From NCBI GenBank assembly GCA_037127475.1, contig CM073759.1, positions 154,724,043 through 154,788,042 of the forward strand: DNA of 64,000 bases. The letters run 5' to 3'. The DNA is from Arma custos (lineage: Eukaryota; Arthropoda; Insecta; Hemiptera; Pentatomidae). The notes under the pieces are model-generated. The model worked only from the letters and a program-made list of their open reading frames with translations. It searched no databases and was not told where the DNA came from. Positions 22,400-33,955 of the stretch are shown piece after piece; position 1 is the stretch's first letter, and each line of letters opens with the position of its first letter. Both the position numbers and the translations under genes were made by a program.

Positions 22400-22910
22400 C
22401 TCATTTAATTATTATTATTTTTAATTTTTTTTTTGTTCTTTTATTTTTGGATATTAATATCCCAACATCGATACCGCTATGAGGAAAAAAGTCGAATCCT
22501 TGTTGGCTATATATAGAACCAAATTAATTTTCTTTAGTGTCTATTTCATTTTTTCACGTATAATCTGTGAGAAGATTTTTTTTTTTATACATTAATTATA
22601 CCAGACTGTTAATATATTTTTTTCTATATAGATTTATCGAGACCTCTCAAGTACAATAAATTGACAATCGACTAATTGCTTATCAGTAAAATTACAACAA
22701 ATGGATAAAAACAATACTATGTGTTACCTCTCCCGTGGCTTGATTGAATATTGTTATGTTAACAGGCCCCACATCCACGTTCAATCTCCTTTCTTGTTTC
22801 TCAGCCATGTGAATCGTGGCCATTTGTTTAATTAATGTGTTTGGATATCCTTGTAATTTTTCTTGAAACTATTTGTAATATATTCGTATGTATTCGTCGA
22901 CTGTTAGTGT
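22400..22910. other. No gene seen
   Basis: AT-rich, with poly-T tracts. No element boundary identified. Confidence 0.4.
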
Positions 22911-22914
22911 TTTT

Positions 22915-23345
22915 GTAAAGTTTTTGGGAGCGAGGCTGTGAGGCTATATGGCTGTGAAGTATGGAAATTAGGAAGGGGGCAAAGAAAAACTACTCGTCGC
23001 GGAGAAAGACTTCTAGAGAACGGGTGCCTTTTTCTAGGCGAGACATGATACCCGATTCAGTAGTGCCAAAGATAAGGGGTACTCATGATATCATTCTCGA
23101 ACAGATCACCATCAAGCGATTAGGGTGGTTTGGACACTACTAAGGTAGAAATGTAGAAGAATACCAAAAACGGCCCTGCACTGGTGCCCTGCAGAAAGAA
23201 GAAGAGGCTGATCAAGAATCTCAATGACTTATCAAGTTCAGGAAGACATAGCAGGATACGGTCTGAATAAAAAGGTTGCCCTCAATAAGATGACCTCGAA
23301 AAATATTCATTCATTTTGTTGGAGAAAATCCCTATTTTGATAAAC
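22915..23345 (+). pseudogene. LINE C-terminal remnant
   Basis: It starts LYGCEVWKLGRG and carries scattered pieces of the post-RT domain (arginine-rich run, then a G-x-x-R-x-R-I-S block). The end, caagttcaggaagacat-agcaggatacg onward to ggagaaaatccct, matches 53155-53275, so both are tails of one LINE family. It has many stops. Confidence 0.5.
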
Positions 23346-23686
23346 TCCTAATAAAACACTATTCAGGTTCTGAAATCTTGCATTATAAAAGTGGGAATGT
23401 AGAAAAGAGAATATAGAGAAAAGAAGATTGAGTAGAGTAGTGTAGAGTAATCAGTATATAATACTTTATATGATTATATTAGCACTATATATGTTAGTCC
23501 ATAATCAATAAACAATCCAATACAGATGATATATCGTAGGGAATATTTTTGTATAAAACAAATTTCATTTTGTTCAACTATAATTAAATTTTTCATCTTG
23601 TTCTTCAAATCTGTAACTACTAGATCAAGTAAGCACAACATTACTATTAGTTTTTCTCACTTATGAATGTCAATGTTCACTTAAAT

Positions 23687-24281
23687 GCATAGGCGTAACG
23701 AGGGGGAGTTATTGGGGATGTAAACCCCCCTTGCTTAGAAAGAAATTTTAAAAAAAAGTTGTAAGTAACAATTTAAAAAAAATAAAACTTTGAAGGATTT
23801 TACTTTTTCAAAGTTATTATTGTGGGATTACAGAAGTAAGGGTCAATAATGCCAAAAACACACCAAAGAAAGTGCAAACACAGATATTTTAATGAATAAA
23901 AGATACGCTAAAATTATATTGTTTTATAGCGGCAGTAGTGACATTTACCGGCCACGATAAGATCGCAAATGTGAAAAGAACAGATTAGACAATTCTAATC
24001 TATAATCTAGAAGTAAAGTCTGGATGGGTCTAGAAAGTTCCCTATGCAATTAAGTGTAGTAAGATGTTGTAACCAATAAATAGGGTTACTTGTATTTAAA
24101 AGCTACTTCTTGATTGCACTTCCAAAATTAACATAACTTCCAAAATAACATTTATAAAAAATTATAATCTATTTATTTAATTTGAAGCTACATAATCATA
24201 GTTTAATACATATTATAGCTATATTACGAGACATCTTTTTTGACCCCCCCCCCTATGAGTCAACTCTAGTTACGCCAATGC
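23687..24281. mobile_element. TIR element, MITE-like, about 595 bp
   Basis: The ends are inverted: gcataggcgtaacgaggggg at the left and ctagttacgccaatgc at the right, with C/G homopolymer runs just inside both. The interior has no frame of note. I recognise the G-G-C-G-T-A-A-C-T-A-G end as common in insect non-autonomous elements but cannot name the superfamily. Confidence 0.55.
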
Positions 24282-24599
24282 TTATTCGTCTTGTCATTGA
24301 ATTATCGAATGGCCGTTGATCTAGATTATTACGTTTACAATGTGGGTCTGTAACACCTAAATTGTGACATTCCTTTCTTGTTGTCAATTTAACTTCCTAG
24401 ACCTCCCCTCTTCTTTTATATGTATATATTTCACCTTTAAAATATCATAAGGCGGATTGAGAGAGTAGAGAGGAGATGGTATGAGAGAGTATGGATGGAA
24501 GGTGCATAAAATCGATGATTTTGGGCAACTTCAACTTCATTGAACCTATATCCAATACTTGGTTCATATTATGGTTGCTCATAGCGACTCTTGGACATT

Positions 24600-24915
24600 G
24601 CACATGATGAGGGAGTATACGAGAGGAAGACGTTGAACGGAAGCCCTATCCGTCAGGCTAATTGACATATGAGCCAGTTTGTGGCTAAACAGCGTAGACA
24701 ACCATTGTGGAGAGCTAATCTAGTTTTAAAGCGCGATTGAATGGAGCGCTGATTGGGGCACAAAGGTGCTGCGCTAACGACGCTGCTCCCGGCCGCCTCA
24801 CGACTCCACGGCCCACCGTCATCCTCCCCGCCCATTACCTGCCTCTTAGCAATGGGTTGCCTCCCAGCGGTCCGGTTAACGCCCTTTCGTCACACACCAT
24901 TATTGAAGCATCAAC
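24600..24915. promoter_or_regulatory. GC-rich non-coding island
   Basis: A compositionally distinct stretch without repeat motifs. Overlapping frames on both strands (109 and 73 aa) run out into AT-rich DNA and show no domain. Confidence 0.3.
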
Positions 24916-25104
24916 TCTAGCATCAAAAGACCTTGTTTTTTTTCGAAATGGTATTAAAGTATTCTTTATATCGCAGAGGTATTTCGGAAGCTTATTGGCA
25001 AGGCTGCTATTATTTTTACTAGCATTTCTGTTTCTTCCAAAAAGACTAATTTTCATAATCCCCTAATGTTGGTTTATTCAAAGGTCTTTCCTAGAGTAAA
25101 AACT

Positions 25105-25495
25105 TCCCTACCGTCCGGTCACGGCTAGCTGCAAAATAGATTCTCCCGGACTGCTGGATTTCGAAATTCATCACAGGGCATGGATGCTTTAGGGCCAAAC
25201 TTTATGACTATGGGAAAGATATTGACCCTCTATGTCCTAGTGGTGGCGTTCTGAAGTCTGGTGAGCATATTATCACAAGCTGCACCGTTGCCTTTGAGTA
25301 CCAAAGATCTAAGGTGCTGAGGGGAACTGGACGTTACGTCTTTTGTGAGAATGACTTCCCTCGGCTAACGTCCCGAGACAATTAACCGTATTTGAAAGAT
25401 TTTGTTAGGAGTGGAAAGAGGAAGTGGGACAACACTTTTCAATATCCGAAGAAGAATCAATGGAAATGGCCAAACGTAGAATGCATAGTGAAAAG
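25105..25495 (+). pseudogene. R1-like LINE C-terminal fragment
   Basis: The frame reads FITGHGCFRAKLYDYGKDID, then PLCPSGGVLKSGEHIITSC. The GHGCFR...LYRFG...CP.C...EH...C arrangement is the terminal Cys/His zinc-binding segment of R1-clade LINE proteins. The second Cys of the CP-x-C pair appears lost (CPSGG). Stops are present upstream and downstream. Confidence 0.6.
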
Positions 25496-25499
25496 TGAA

Positions 25500-26570
25500 A
25501 AACTTTGAAATGACTTATACTGAGGAGATTATAATTATAGAGAATATGATTATTGTGTGATAATTAATATTGTCAAACTGGTTTACCATGAGGCAAGGAA
25601 GGGTGTTTAAATAAATAAATAGAGTTGGTTCATTCTCTCCACACGGTTGCTTTTATGGTTCAGGAAGCATGTATTATTGATAATCTATTTAAGTTCAGCA
25701 AATAATGACTTTATCGTCATTTTTGGTGGTCTTACCTAATTCTCTATAGCGTGGCAAATTCTATAGTTGTACTATTTAAAAAATTAAATTAATGCCAATA
25801 TCCTTATTCTTATTTTACGGCAAAGTTCCATTTCTGAAAATTTATAGTAAAATTAAAAATGATCAGTTTGAAAATTTTTTAGTGAAGTAGAACAATTAAA
25901 GTCTTAAATAAATAAGTTGAATATTAGATTCGTAATTAGTAACGTCACATATTCCGATAGTTATTTTCGACATTGTAAAGGGGTAGACAATAACAAGTAA
26001 AATAATGTTATACACGTATTAATAAGTTCCTCATTGCTTGTCGTACCATTGTGAAGTACATACAATGTATTCATAGATTGTTTTCTTTCATTGCATCTAA
26101 TCCAATTATTAGTTTATCTTTTTTCTATTTCACTCCTCTTTTACTCAATTTATATTTATAATATTAAATACAGGCAATACTACCTATGGTATGGGAATTT
26201 ATCATATCCCATAAAAAGGGAACGTATATTTCCAATTTGAACGATAATCATACAAATGAATTTCTGTGTAAGATGAGTATTTCCAACTTCCATAATTGTA
26301 GTTATTAGTTGTTCTTTTTTTTCTCATAAGCCTTAGCCATCCTTAAAGTGTATTTATTTTTTTAAAGTATTGGAGCATTTTAGTACTTCAGAACTGCTTA
26401 CTGCTTGAGTCATTATCTAATATGGGTACTGCAGTTAGGTTCAACTTAGAGATCAATGGATTAATTGGTGGAATAAAGTTAAATGCTGAGCACATCACCT
26501 CCTTCTAGGAGCTTATGTGTTGATATCAAGGAACGTCTTTACCAATTACTCAGTCCTTTTATGATTATCT
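25500..26570. other. No gene seen
   Basis: AT-rich sequence, no sustained reading frame, no repeat that I could match within the window. Confidence 0.4.
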
Positions 26571-26579
26571 TAGTAAACA

Positions 26580-26960
26580 GAAGCGTATTGCCACATCCTC
26601 AACAGCTCCTCGATCTGAGAATAGAGCGAAGAGGAGCGCTGACAGAAGGATCCTAATAGATACTAACAGAAAGACCACACAGGAGCTGCGTAATTAGGCA
26701 GAAATCCGTGACCGTCCTTAGATGGCCTAAGTGAAACTGCTTCGTAGCCACTATCAATCACCTCACACATTGTGCTGCCTCCACATCCACACTTCTGTGT
26801 TCATCGCGCTGAATGGCGTGTCCTTTGTTGGCGTGGCCTGTTCCATCTTCAGGGCACGCACCTCCTCAAAAGGGCCTAATAGTTCCGGCTAATTGCTCGC
26901 ATCCAGGTGATGGATCTGTCACCGACTTCTTTGGATCATCATTTTAATAAGACCAAAACA
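26580..26960 (+). other. Possible decayed Tc1-like fragment and GC-rich stretch
   Basis: The translation ENRAKRSADRRILIDTNRKT, TQELRN resembles the helix-turn-helix region of Tc1-like transposases (R-x-T-x-x-E-L-R-N). Downstream, GC-rich DNA reads HFCVHRAEWRVLCWRGL in one frame, which might continue such an element. The evidence is thin and the stretch may instead be another GC-rich island. Confidence 0.2.
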
Positions 26961-27186
26961 CCCAAGAAGATTTGACCTACCGCTAAGATTCTATTTATAA
27001 CATCTTTTTAAAATTACTGAATTTATAGTAGTCATATGGAATTACTTGCATTTATCCAAAATTGTATTTAACCAGGAAAGGTAATGAATGATTTTAGTAA
27101 TGAAAGGTATGTAAGTTAAAATCAGTGGAGTTAATTCGAAAGAAGGATTGCAATATAAAGACAACTATTTGATAACAGCATGATTC

Positions 27187-27468
27187 CTTGATTATCATAG
27201 GTCTGAGGTCGATCCACAAAGACCATCTGAGATTCAGCATCTTATGGAAGGTCTTTATGGCCAGGCTGAAGAGATAAGAAATCAGTTAAGAAAGGCTCTT
27301 AACGAAGTAGCGACTATCTTAGGATTAGCCTATTTTTACGAAAAATGCTCACAAATAAAGAAATTCAAAGACGATGCTGATGCTATAAAAAATTTCGGTC
27401 CCAATATACTTCCATGGCTTCTGAATATTTTAAAAATGACATCAAATTGTGTCTTTGAGAAAATATAA
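27187..27468 (+). CDS. Unrecognised ORF, possible terminal exon
   Basis: The ATG-started frame (27244-27468) gives 74 aa, and the frame stays open upstream to a stop at 27181. An acceptor-like atcatag precedes it at 27200. The peptide is helical and well balanced: QAEEIRNQLRKALNEVATIL, then YFYEKCSQIKKFKDDADAIK, NFGPNILPWLLNIL, ending FEKI. I know no domain like it and see no partner exon. It reads more like a real protein than most frames here, but it may be a piece of a repeat. Confidence 0.3.
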   Translation, partial: LDYHRSEVDPQRPSEIQHLMEGLYGQAEEIRNQLRKALNEVATILGLAYFYEKCSQIKKFKDDADAIKNFGPNILPWLLNILKMTSNCVFEKI

Positions 27469-27799
27469 AATGCATAGAATAGAATAGAAAAATAATTTTA
27501 TTCTGGAACTAGGTCCTCTTAGAATAGCAAACATGAGCAGAATAAAAAGAATACACAACTAATTTAGACCTAACTATTTTTTGAAGTCGTTGGTTGAATT
27601 CATTAGTCTCTGCTTAAGATAGAGAATGGAGATTGCATTCCATGCTAGATCATCAGTCCTACGTGAACAAAACAAATTGTGAGCGGACTATGAATTTGGC
27701 GTAAAAGTTAAGTGATGGATTGAATTTACATTATGATAGTAGTCGGAATGTCTGATTTCTAATTTTTTTTAAGTGATAAGTGATAATTTGCGAGGTTTA

Positions 27800-28570
27800 C
27801 TTATACAAGGGTGGTCTGAAAAGCTTTGGCCGAACATCGCCAAAGTTCACCAAATGGTGCTAGACGACCGCCGAATTAAAGTGAGAGAGATAGCAGAGGT
27901 TATGAACATGTCAAAAGAACGTGATTGTTACATATTAAATCAACATTTAGATATGAAAAACCTGTCCGCACTTTGGGTGCCGCGTTTGTTCGAATGAACA
28001 TTTCCAAAGCTCTGTTGGCGCAGTTTATAAGCAATAAATCCAAGTTTTAGCGCCGATTAATTACTGTAGATGAAACTTGGATACACCATTATAAGCCCGA
28101 AACAAAAATACTGTCCAAACAGTGCACTGCAAAGGGAGAACCGGCTCCAAAAAAAGCAAAAGCTGTTTACTCGGCTGGGAAAGTGATGGCGACTGTTTTT
28201 TGGGATGGTCATGGAGTTATTTTAATCGATTATCTTCAAAAAGGAAAAAACAATACAGGAGCATACTACGCATCATTACTTGACAAGCTGAAGGCAGAAC
28301 TTGCGGGAAAACGGCCACATTTGCAGAAAAAGAAATTTCTGTTTCACTAAGACAACCGTCTCACACCTCAGCGGTTGTCATAGCGAAAATCCACGAGTTA
28401 CGGTTCGAACTTCTTGACCATCCGCCTTACTCACCAGATCTAGCCCCAAGCGACTTCTTTTTGTTCCCTCATCTAAAAATTGTGTTCGGAGGGCAGAGAT
28501 TTTCGTCATATGATGAGGCAATCACCTTCTTGAACAATTATTTTGACGAAACCAAACTCAATAGCCAGGT
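27800..28570 (+). pseudogene. Mariner transposase pseudogene (mauritiana-like)
   Basis: The frame begins at VHQMVLDDRRIKVREIAEVM, the second helix-turn-helix; about 80 N-terminal residues and the left TIR are missing. The catalytic blocks are VDETWIHHYKPETK (first Asp codon 28069-28071), a FH-stop-DN block (second Asp 28351-28353, where the family has FHQDNAPAH) and YSPDLAPSDFFLF (third Asp 28452-28454). The distance between the second and third Asp is 4 nt short of the D34D spacing, a deletion within the A-P-A-H segment. Several stops. A DNA cut-and-paste enzyme in the family; inactive here. Confidence 0.88.
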
Positions 28571-28759
28571 CCCCTCCCCGATAAAGGGTGCCTACTTTAT
28601 AACAGCTGGGTTGCTGGTCTCAAGATAGAAATTTTGAGATCAGTAACCCGTTCTGTACTTACAATATTTACTTCTGCTAAAATGTTACAGAGCCTGGTAA
28701 TAGGTAGGGGTAGTATTTTACTTCTATTTTGCATGTATTATTCGAGTGAAGCATAAAGG

Positions 28760-29130
28760 ATTGATTTAAGTGACACGGCTATCGATAACTGATGTCCATA
28801 AAAGTTTCGTGCAGAGGCAGGTCTTTCAACTTCGGCAATAAACTTGGTGGAGCTTGACGGATTGTTACTTAATATCCGTTTATCGTACCTTACTTCAGGG
28901 CGCAGTAACCACCTGAGGGGCGGAACACTTCGCTTGGTATTTTCAATTTTCCACCTGTCCAATAAATATCAGAGGAGTTTACGAGTAGCCCAGGTGTGAG
29001 GACGCCGGCTGGCCCTTGCTCGGACTTACAGTCGCGATAACTACACTAAAACGCATCCTCTCCCAATATCTGTCGCTGCTACAAGTATCGGATCACTCCG
29101 GGCGACTTCTTAGCCGAAGGAATAACTTAG
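28760..29130. promoter_or_regulatory. GC-rich non-coding island
   Basis: A moderately GC-rich, repeat-poor stretch just downstream of the mariner fragment. No supported coding frame. Candidate regulatory DNA by composition only. Confidence 0.25.
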
Positions 29131-29369
29131 AGTACAGTGTGGCAGCAAAAATACAAATGAAGTTGTCTCTTTGTATTTAATTTCCAAATGACGCAATGAA
29201 ATTAAGAAAAAAGTGTAACTTAAAGTGGGTTAATTTAACAGATAGGTCTTCCGTGTTGATTTTGATTTTTATAACAGCATGCACCTAATATTTTGTTACA
29301 TTCAATTTAAGCTCGTATCCCTCACTAATTTCAAAGGTTTCTTATAGTATGATTTGTTAAATACATAAC

Positions 29370-29590
29370 TGAGGCGTTTAGGATCAATTATGGATAACTC
29401 CAAAAATTCCAAAATAGACTTAATAACATCTTTCGCTAGTTGCATTTTGTCTAGCACTTTATCGCCTTATTTCTCATAGTTTAAGTCAGTTCAGAAGTTT
29501 CGGGAGCTTAAAGCATTTCTTGACTAAAATAACGAAAATGTGAAAAAGTCCATTTTTGAAAGTTATCCACTTTTAATCCTCAACACCTCA
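29370..29590 (+). mobile_element. MITE-like TIR element, copy 1, 221 bp
   Basis: The ends are inverted and diverged: tgaggcgtttaggatcaa at the left and aatcctcaacacctca at the right. Its reverse complement aligns along its length with 34972-35192, sharing gactttttcacattttc, gcaatgcttt-like and cccgaaactt blocks. No coding capacity. Confidence 0.65.
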
Positions 29591-29637
29591 ATTATTCAAC
29601 AATCACTAGTGGCGAAACATGAAGTAATCTTGTGAAA

Positions 29638-29818
29638 TGAACAAAAGAAACGTCTTGGGTGAAGAGCCACAACAATACGGTTTGATTTTCAATAATATTT
29701 ACTTTCGTCCTCAGTTGCTACCGCGTGATCCCCATGAATATGGTAAAGAAAAACCATTAATTGCCAATCTTTTAACTCAAAGTTTTTATGACGATTTTGG
29801 AAAGGAGTTAAATTTTTA
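29638..29818 (+). pseudogene. Fragment of a multi-copy repeat protein
   Basis: A 60-aa frame starting NKRNVLGEEPQQYGLIFNNI and ending YDDFGKELNF. I associate it with the same decayed repeat family as the Cys-rich frames at 30931 and 33310, because the two segment types occur side by side in both duplicated copies. The second half recurs at 31646 onward. Confidence 0.35.
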
Positions 29819-30538
29819 GAAGGCCTATACAATCCTTTTTTCATAATGATCTCCATAAAGAAGGTTTCTATTTTGCTACTGATGAAGAAATAATATGAGG
29901 ATGTTCGAGGCAATAAAAACGCTAGAGGAAGGTGAAGTAATTGCTGGCTGAGGCCTGGTTGGCAGACTTATGATTATTACTTTGTAAATTTGGACCGAGC
30001 TGCGGTTTAGAAGCGTAAAGTACAAAGAGCTGGTACTTACTTTCAAAACACCGAATGACATACTCCAACAACTGTCTTTGGCGGATGAAGCCAGGTGTTT
30101 AATAACATGTAGTAAATGATTGAATCCCCATAAGGGTTCTCATTTCGCAAAAATTAAACTTTAAATATGTAGAATATTTTTACTTTATTTAATTGCTTAA
30201 TCAAACCGGGAATCTTCATGGAATTTTAAAGTTATAACATACTGGAATGTAATACTTTTACAATAAAGAGCATAACTACTGTGTGCTTCGACAATAAAAA
30301 TCTGAAAAGAATTCTTCACTCTTCCTAAGTAAGTGATTTTCTCTCCTAGACGGTTTAAAAATTAATTAAGAAAAGCTCACGACTTCATCGGAATACCTTC
30401 ACAGAGTCAATGGAAAAACAAGAAGAGACCGGGTAAGAAATATAAGAATAAGAGAAGGAATCCCTTTGCATTTCCGTTAGAACACATTTGCTGAATAAGT
30501 CACGATCGAGACCCAAGGAAGGTGTTCGAAGCCTAGAC
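29709..30538 (+). repeat. Duplicated segment A, copy 1 (830 bp)
   Basis: From cctcagttgctaccgcgtga to ttcgaagcctagac this stretch recurs at 31646-32475 with no length difference and, by eye, no mismatch. Minus-strand frames inside both copies translate identically. Confidence 0.9.
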
Positions 30539-30715
30539 TTCAAGTGCATTTTTTAGTTGAGAATAGGTTTATTTTTTAATTTTACCAATAAAGATTATAT
30601 AACAATTTTCATAATTTGACTTTTGTTGACTGTACTTTTTTGCAATTAATTTTGTAAATAACATAGGAGTTCCCGAACATGTTACATGCTACTAAGTTAT
30701 GTTGAAGTGTTTTTT
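30538..30715 (+). repeat. 178-bp segment repeated inverted at 34263-34440
   Basis: From cttcaagtgcatttttta to gttgaagtgtttttt this is the exact reverse complement of 34263-34440. It joins segment A to segment B in the first copy. Confidence 0.9.
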
Positions 30716-30930
30716 AAAGTATCACCCACAATTTCTTCGCATTTTATAGTTAAATTTATAAAATTAAGCGATTTTTAAAGGATTGAACAGCTTTAACATT
30801 TAAAATAAGTAACTGAAAAACTAGGTCTATTGGTGTGGATGAAATTGGTAGCACTGCTGGCCAAAAAAGGTTAATTCTTTTTTCTGTTAACAGTTGATGT
30901 TTTGTTTACTGTCAACCTAACCTCACTTTC

Positions 30931-31605
30931 ATGTTTCCTGTACATGTGCTCAGTACAATGTCTAATCGCGGTTGTAAAAACCCTGCTGACAGTTTTTATT
31001 ATATTTGTGATGAGTGTGTGAATAAAAAACACCAAAGAAACATTACAGACTTTGTCAAAAAGGTTTATCTATCATACTTTGGAACTAAACTTCGTGACCA
31101 GGATAAATCTTTGGCATGAGGTATGTTATGTATGTGTCGAAGATCTAAGAAAATGTTCGAAAAAGGAGAAAAAACCTTTAAATTTGCTGTTCCTATGATA
31201 TGGAGGGAGCCAAGAAATCATTCCGATGATTGCTACTTTTGCAGTGTCGATATAGTAATATCATAATAATATATAGTTCATAACTCATAAAACAAGAAGT
31301 TTTATGAGTTATGAACTAACCTTCCTTCCGCCATCCGACCAATAGGGCACGGTGCAGATTTACCAGTCCCTGAACTACCAGATGATTTATATTCTATTCC
31401 AACGGAAGTATTTTCTGATGTACAATCGGAGTTAGATTAACAAGATGATGAAGAATTCCAATGTTTTACAGAAAATGTAGAGCCTAAACTGTTTACTCAA
31501 ATCAAGTTTAACACAGTGTTAGGGACCTTAAACCGGGCTTCACGAAAGAAAAAGCTGATTTGCTTGGCTCTAGACTAAAATAAAAGAACTTGTTGGTGAT
31601 TGGAA
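30931..31605 (+). pseudogene. Cys-rich repeat-family protein, broken, copy 1
   Basis: The first frame (30931-31119) gives 62 aa with a Cys-rich start (SNRGCKNPADSFYYICDECV) and FVKKVYLSYFGTKLRDQDKS. After stops, further pieces follow in order: EKTFKFAVPMIWREPRNHSD, DCYFCS, LPSAIRPIGHGADLPVPELP, then an acidic part and ASRKKKLICLALD. I recall this order from a multi-copy uncharacterised arthropod ORF, probably transposon-derived, but cannot name the superfamily. A hairpin at 31275-31317 lies within the frame gap. Non-functional. Confidence 0.5.
31275..31317. repeat. Perfect 19-bp hairpin (copy in segment B1)
   Basis: The arm agttcataactcataaaac, the 5-nt loop aagaa, then the exact complement. 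It is repeated at 33654-33696 as part of segment B2. Confidence 0.95.
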
Positions 31606-31645
31606 CCAGCATTTATTTGTACGGGAAGAGAGAGCAAGTTGCTAC

Positions 31646-32475
31646 CTCAGTTGCTACCGCGTGATCCCCATGAATATGGTAAAGAAAAACCATTAATTGC
31701 CAATCTTTTAACTCAAAGTTTTTATGACGATTTTGGAAAGGAGTTAAATTTTTAGAAGGCCTATACAATCCTTTTTTCATAATGATCTCCATAAAGAAGG
31801 TTTCTATTTTGCTACTGATGAAGAAATAATATGAGGATGTTCGAGGCAATAAAAACGCTAGAGGAAGGTGAAGTAATTGCTGGCTGAGGCCTGGTTGGCA
31901 GACTTATGATTATTACTTTGTAAATTTGGACCGAGCTGCGGTTTAGAAGCGTAAAGTACAAAGAGCTGGTACTTACTTTCAAAACACCGAATGACATACT
32001 CCAACAACTGTCTTTGGCGGATGAAGCCAGGTGTTTAATAACATGTAGTAAATGATTGAATCCCCATAAGGGTTCTCATTTCGCAAAAATTAAACTTTAA
32101 ATATGTAGAATATTTTTACTTTATTTAATTGCTTAATCAAACCGGGAATCTTCATGGAATTTTAAAGTTATAACATACTGGAATGTAATACTTTTACAAT
32201 AAAGAGCATAACTACTGTGTGCTTCGACAATAAAAATCTGAAAAGAATTCTTCACTCTTCCTAAGTAAGTGATTTTCTCTCCTAGACGGTTTAAAAATTA
32301 ATTAAGAAAAGCTCACGACTTCATCGGAATACCTTCACAGAGTCAATGGAAAAACAAGAAGAGACCGGGTAAGAAATATAAGAATAAGAGAAGGAATCCC
32401 TTTGCATTTCCGTTAGAACACATTTGCTGAATAAGTCACGATCGAGACCCAAGGAAGGTGTTCGAAGCCTAGACC
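31646..32475 (+). repeat. Duplicated segment A, copy 2
   Basis: Same as 29709-30538. It starts 9 bp after segment B copy 1 ends, at a junction reading gcaagttgctacctcag; the ttgctacc there is repeated at the start of segment A, so microhomology may have guided the join. Confidence 0.9.
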
Positions 32476-32759
32476 TGCACCCACAAGACTACAAGGAAGA
32501 CTACGTATAGGAAATATGTTCGCAAGTTGCGAAAAGATAGAGTTAAAGCTTTGGAGCAGATGCTGTTGGCACGGGACCGACAGGACTGAGTTGGGTAGAG
32601 GCTCCTCCATACTGAAAGATATACGGAGGAAGGGAAAGAAAAAGAAAAATACTTCATCAGAAAAAATACCTAATTTGTCGCGCTAGCATATCACCTTATA
32701 AAATTCCTACAAGCATTAATGTCCTTCTACTATTTGATCTACTTTAACTCCAACTTAAA

Positions 32760-32915
32760 CTTTTCCCCAATTAAGTGTACCTACTTTACAAAGGCTGAGT
32801 GAGCTCCACGTCTGTAGTCCTATTAACAGGTAAAATAATTTATTTTTCATGGCTGGATTTGAATCCGTAACCTTCAACATAGACCAACTCAGCACTCTAC
32901 CTAGGAACAGTTCAT
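32760..32915 (-). repeat. tRNA-like SINE, minus strand
   Basis: On the minus strand: cctaggtagagtgctgagtt, then cggattcaaatccagcc, then a body with acctgttaataggactac. It lies in the unique spacer between segment A copy 2 and segment B copy 2. A short related piece sits near 28570-28605 (gggtgcctactttataac). Confidence 0.55.
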
Positions 32916-33309
32916 TTGATAAATTGTTTTTATTATCGTGAATACAGAAATGACATTCATAAAAGTGCTAATAGTAGAATTGGGTTAGAACGTTATTATC
33001 TATAGCACAGGCCAACGATGAAAAAACTTTTGTACTGAAAATACCTTAATCCTATATTTGTTAGGGTGCTGAATCCAAATATGATATTAAAAAAGCTGTA
33101 TCACCCACAATTTCTTCGCATTTTATAGTTAAATTTATAAAATTAAGCGATTTTTAAAGGATTGAACAGCTTTAACATTTAAAATAAGTAACTGAAAAAC
33201 TAGGTCTATTGGTGTGGATGAAATTGGTAGCACTGCTGGCCAAAAAAGGTTAATTCTTTTTTCTGTTAACAGTTGATGTTTTGTTTACTGTCAACCTAAC
33301 CTCACTTTC

Positions 33310-33955
33310 ATGTTTCCTGTACATGTGCTCAGTACAATGTCTAATCGCGGTTGTAAAAACCCTGCTGACAGTTTTTATTATATTTGTGATGAGTGTGTGA
33401 ATAAAAAACACCAAAGAAACATTACAGACTTTGTCAAAAAGGTTTATCTATCATACTTTGGAACTAAACTTCGTGACCAGGATAAATCTTTGGCATGAGG
33501 TATGTTATGTATGTGTCGAAGATCTAAGAAAATGTTCGAAAAAGGAGAAAAAACCTTTAAATTTGCTGTTCCTATGATATGGAGGGAGCCAAGAAATCAT
33601 TCCGATGATTGCTACTTTTGCAGTGTCGATATAGTAATATCATAATAATATATAGTTCATAACTCATAAAACAAGAAGTTTTATGAGTTATGAACTAACC
33701 TTCCTTCCGCCATCCGACCAATAGGGCACGGTGCAGATTTACCAGTCCCTGAACTACCAGATGATTTATATTCTATTCCAACGGAAGTATTTTCTGATGT
33801 ACAATCGGAGTTAGATTAACAAGATGATGAAGAATTCCAATGTTTTACAGAAAATGTAGAGCCTAAACTGTTTACTCAAATCAAGTTTAACACAGTGTTA
33901 GGGACCTTAAACCGGGCTTCACGAAAGAAAAAGCTGATTTGCTTGGCTCTAGACT
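33310..33955 (+). pseudogene. Cys-rich repeat-family protein, broken, copy 2
   Basis: Identical by eye to the frames at 30931-31605, including every stop, so the breaks predate the duplication. Further 3' material (34017-34140, with MKKLKPDLDSAHKN-like and KINY-type residues) may be the end of the same ORF. Confidence 0.5.
33654..33696. repeat. Perfect 19-bp hairpin (copy in segment B2)
   Basis: Second copy of the hairpin at 31275-31317, with identical arms and loop. Confidence 0.95.

Larger units (their letters stand above)
30719..31637 (+). repeat. Duplicated segment B, copy 1 (919 bp)
   Basis: From gtatcacccacaatttct to gggaagagagagcaa it recurs at 33098-34016 with the same length and, by eye, the same sequence. 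The offset (2379 bp) differs from that of segment A (1937 bp), so this is not one simple tandem duplication. Confidence 0.9.
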
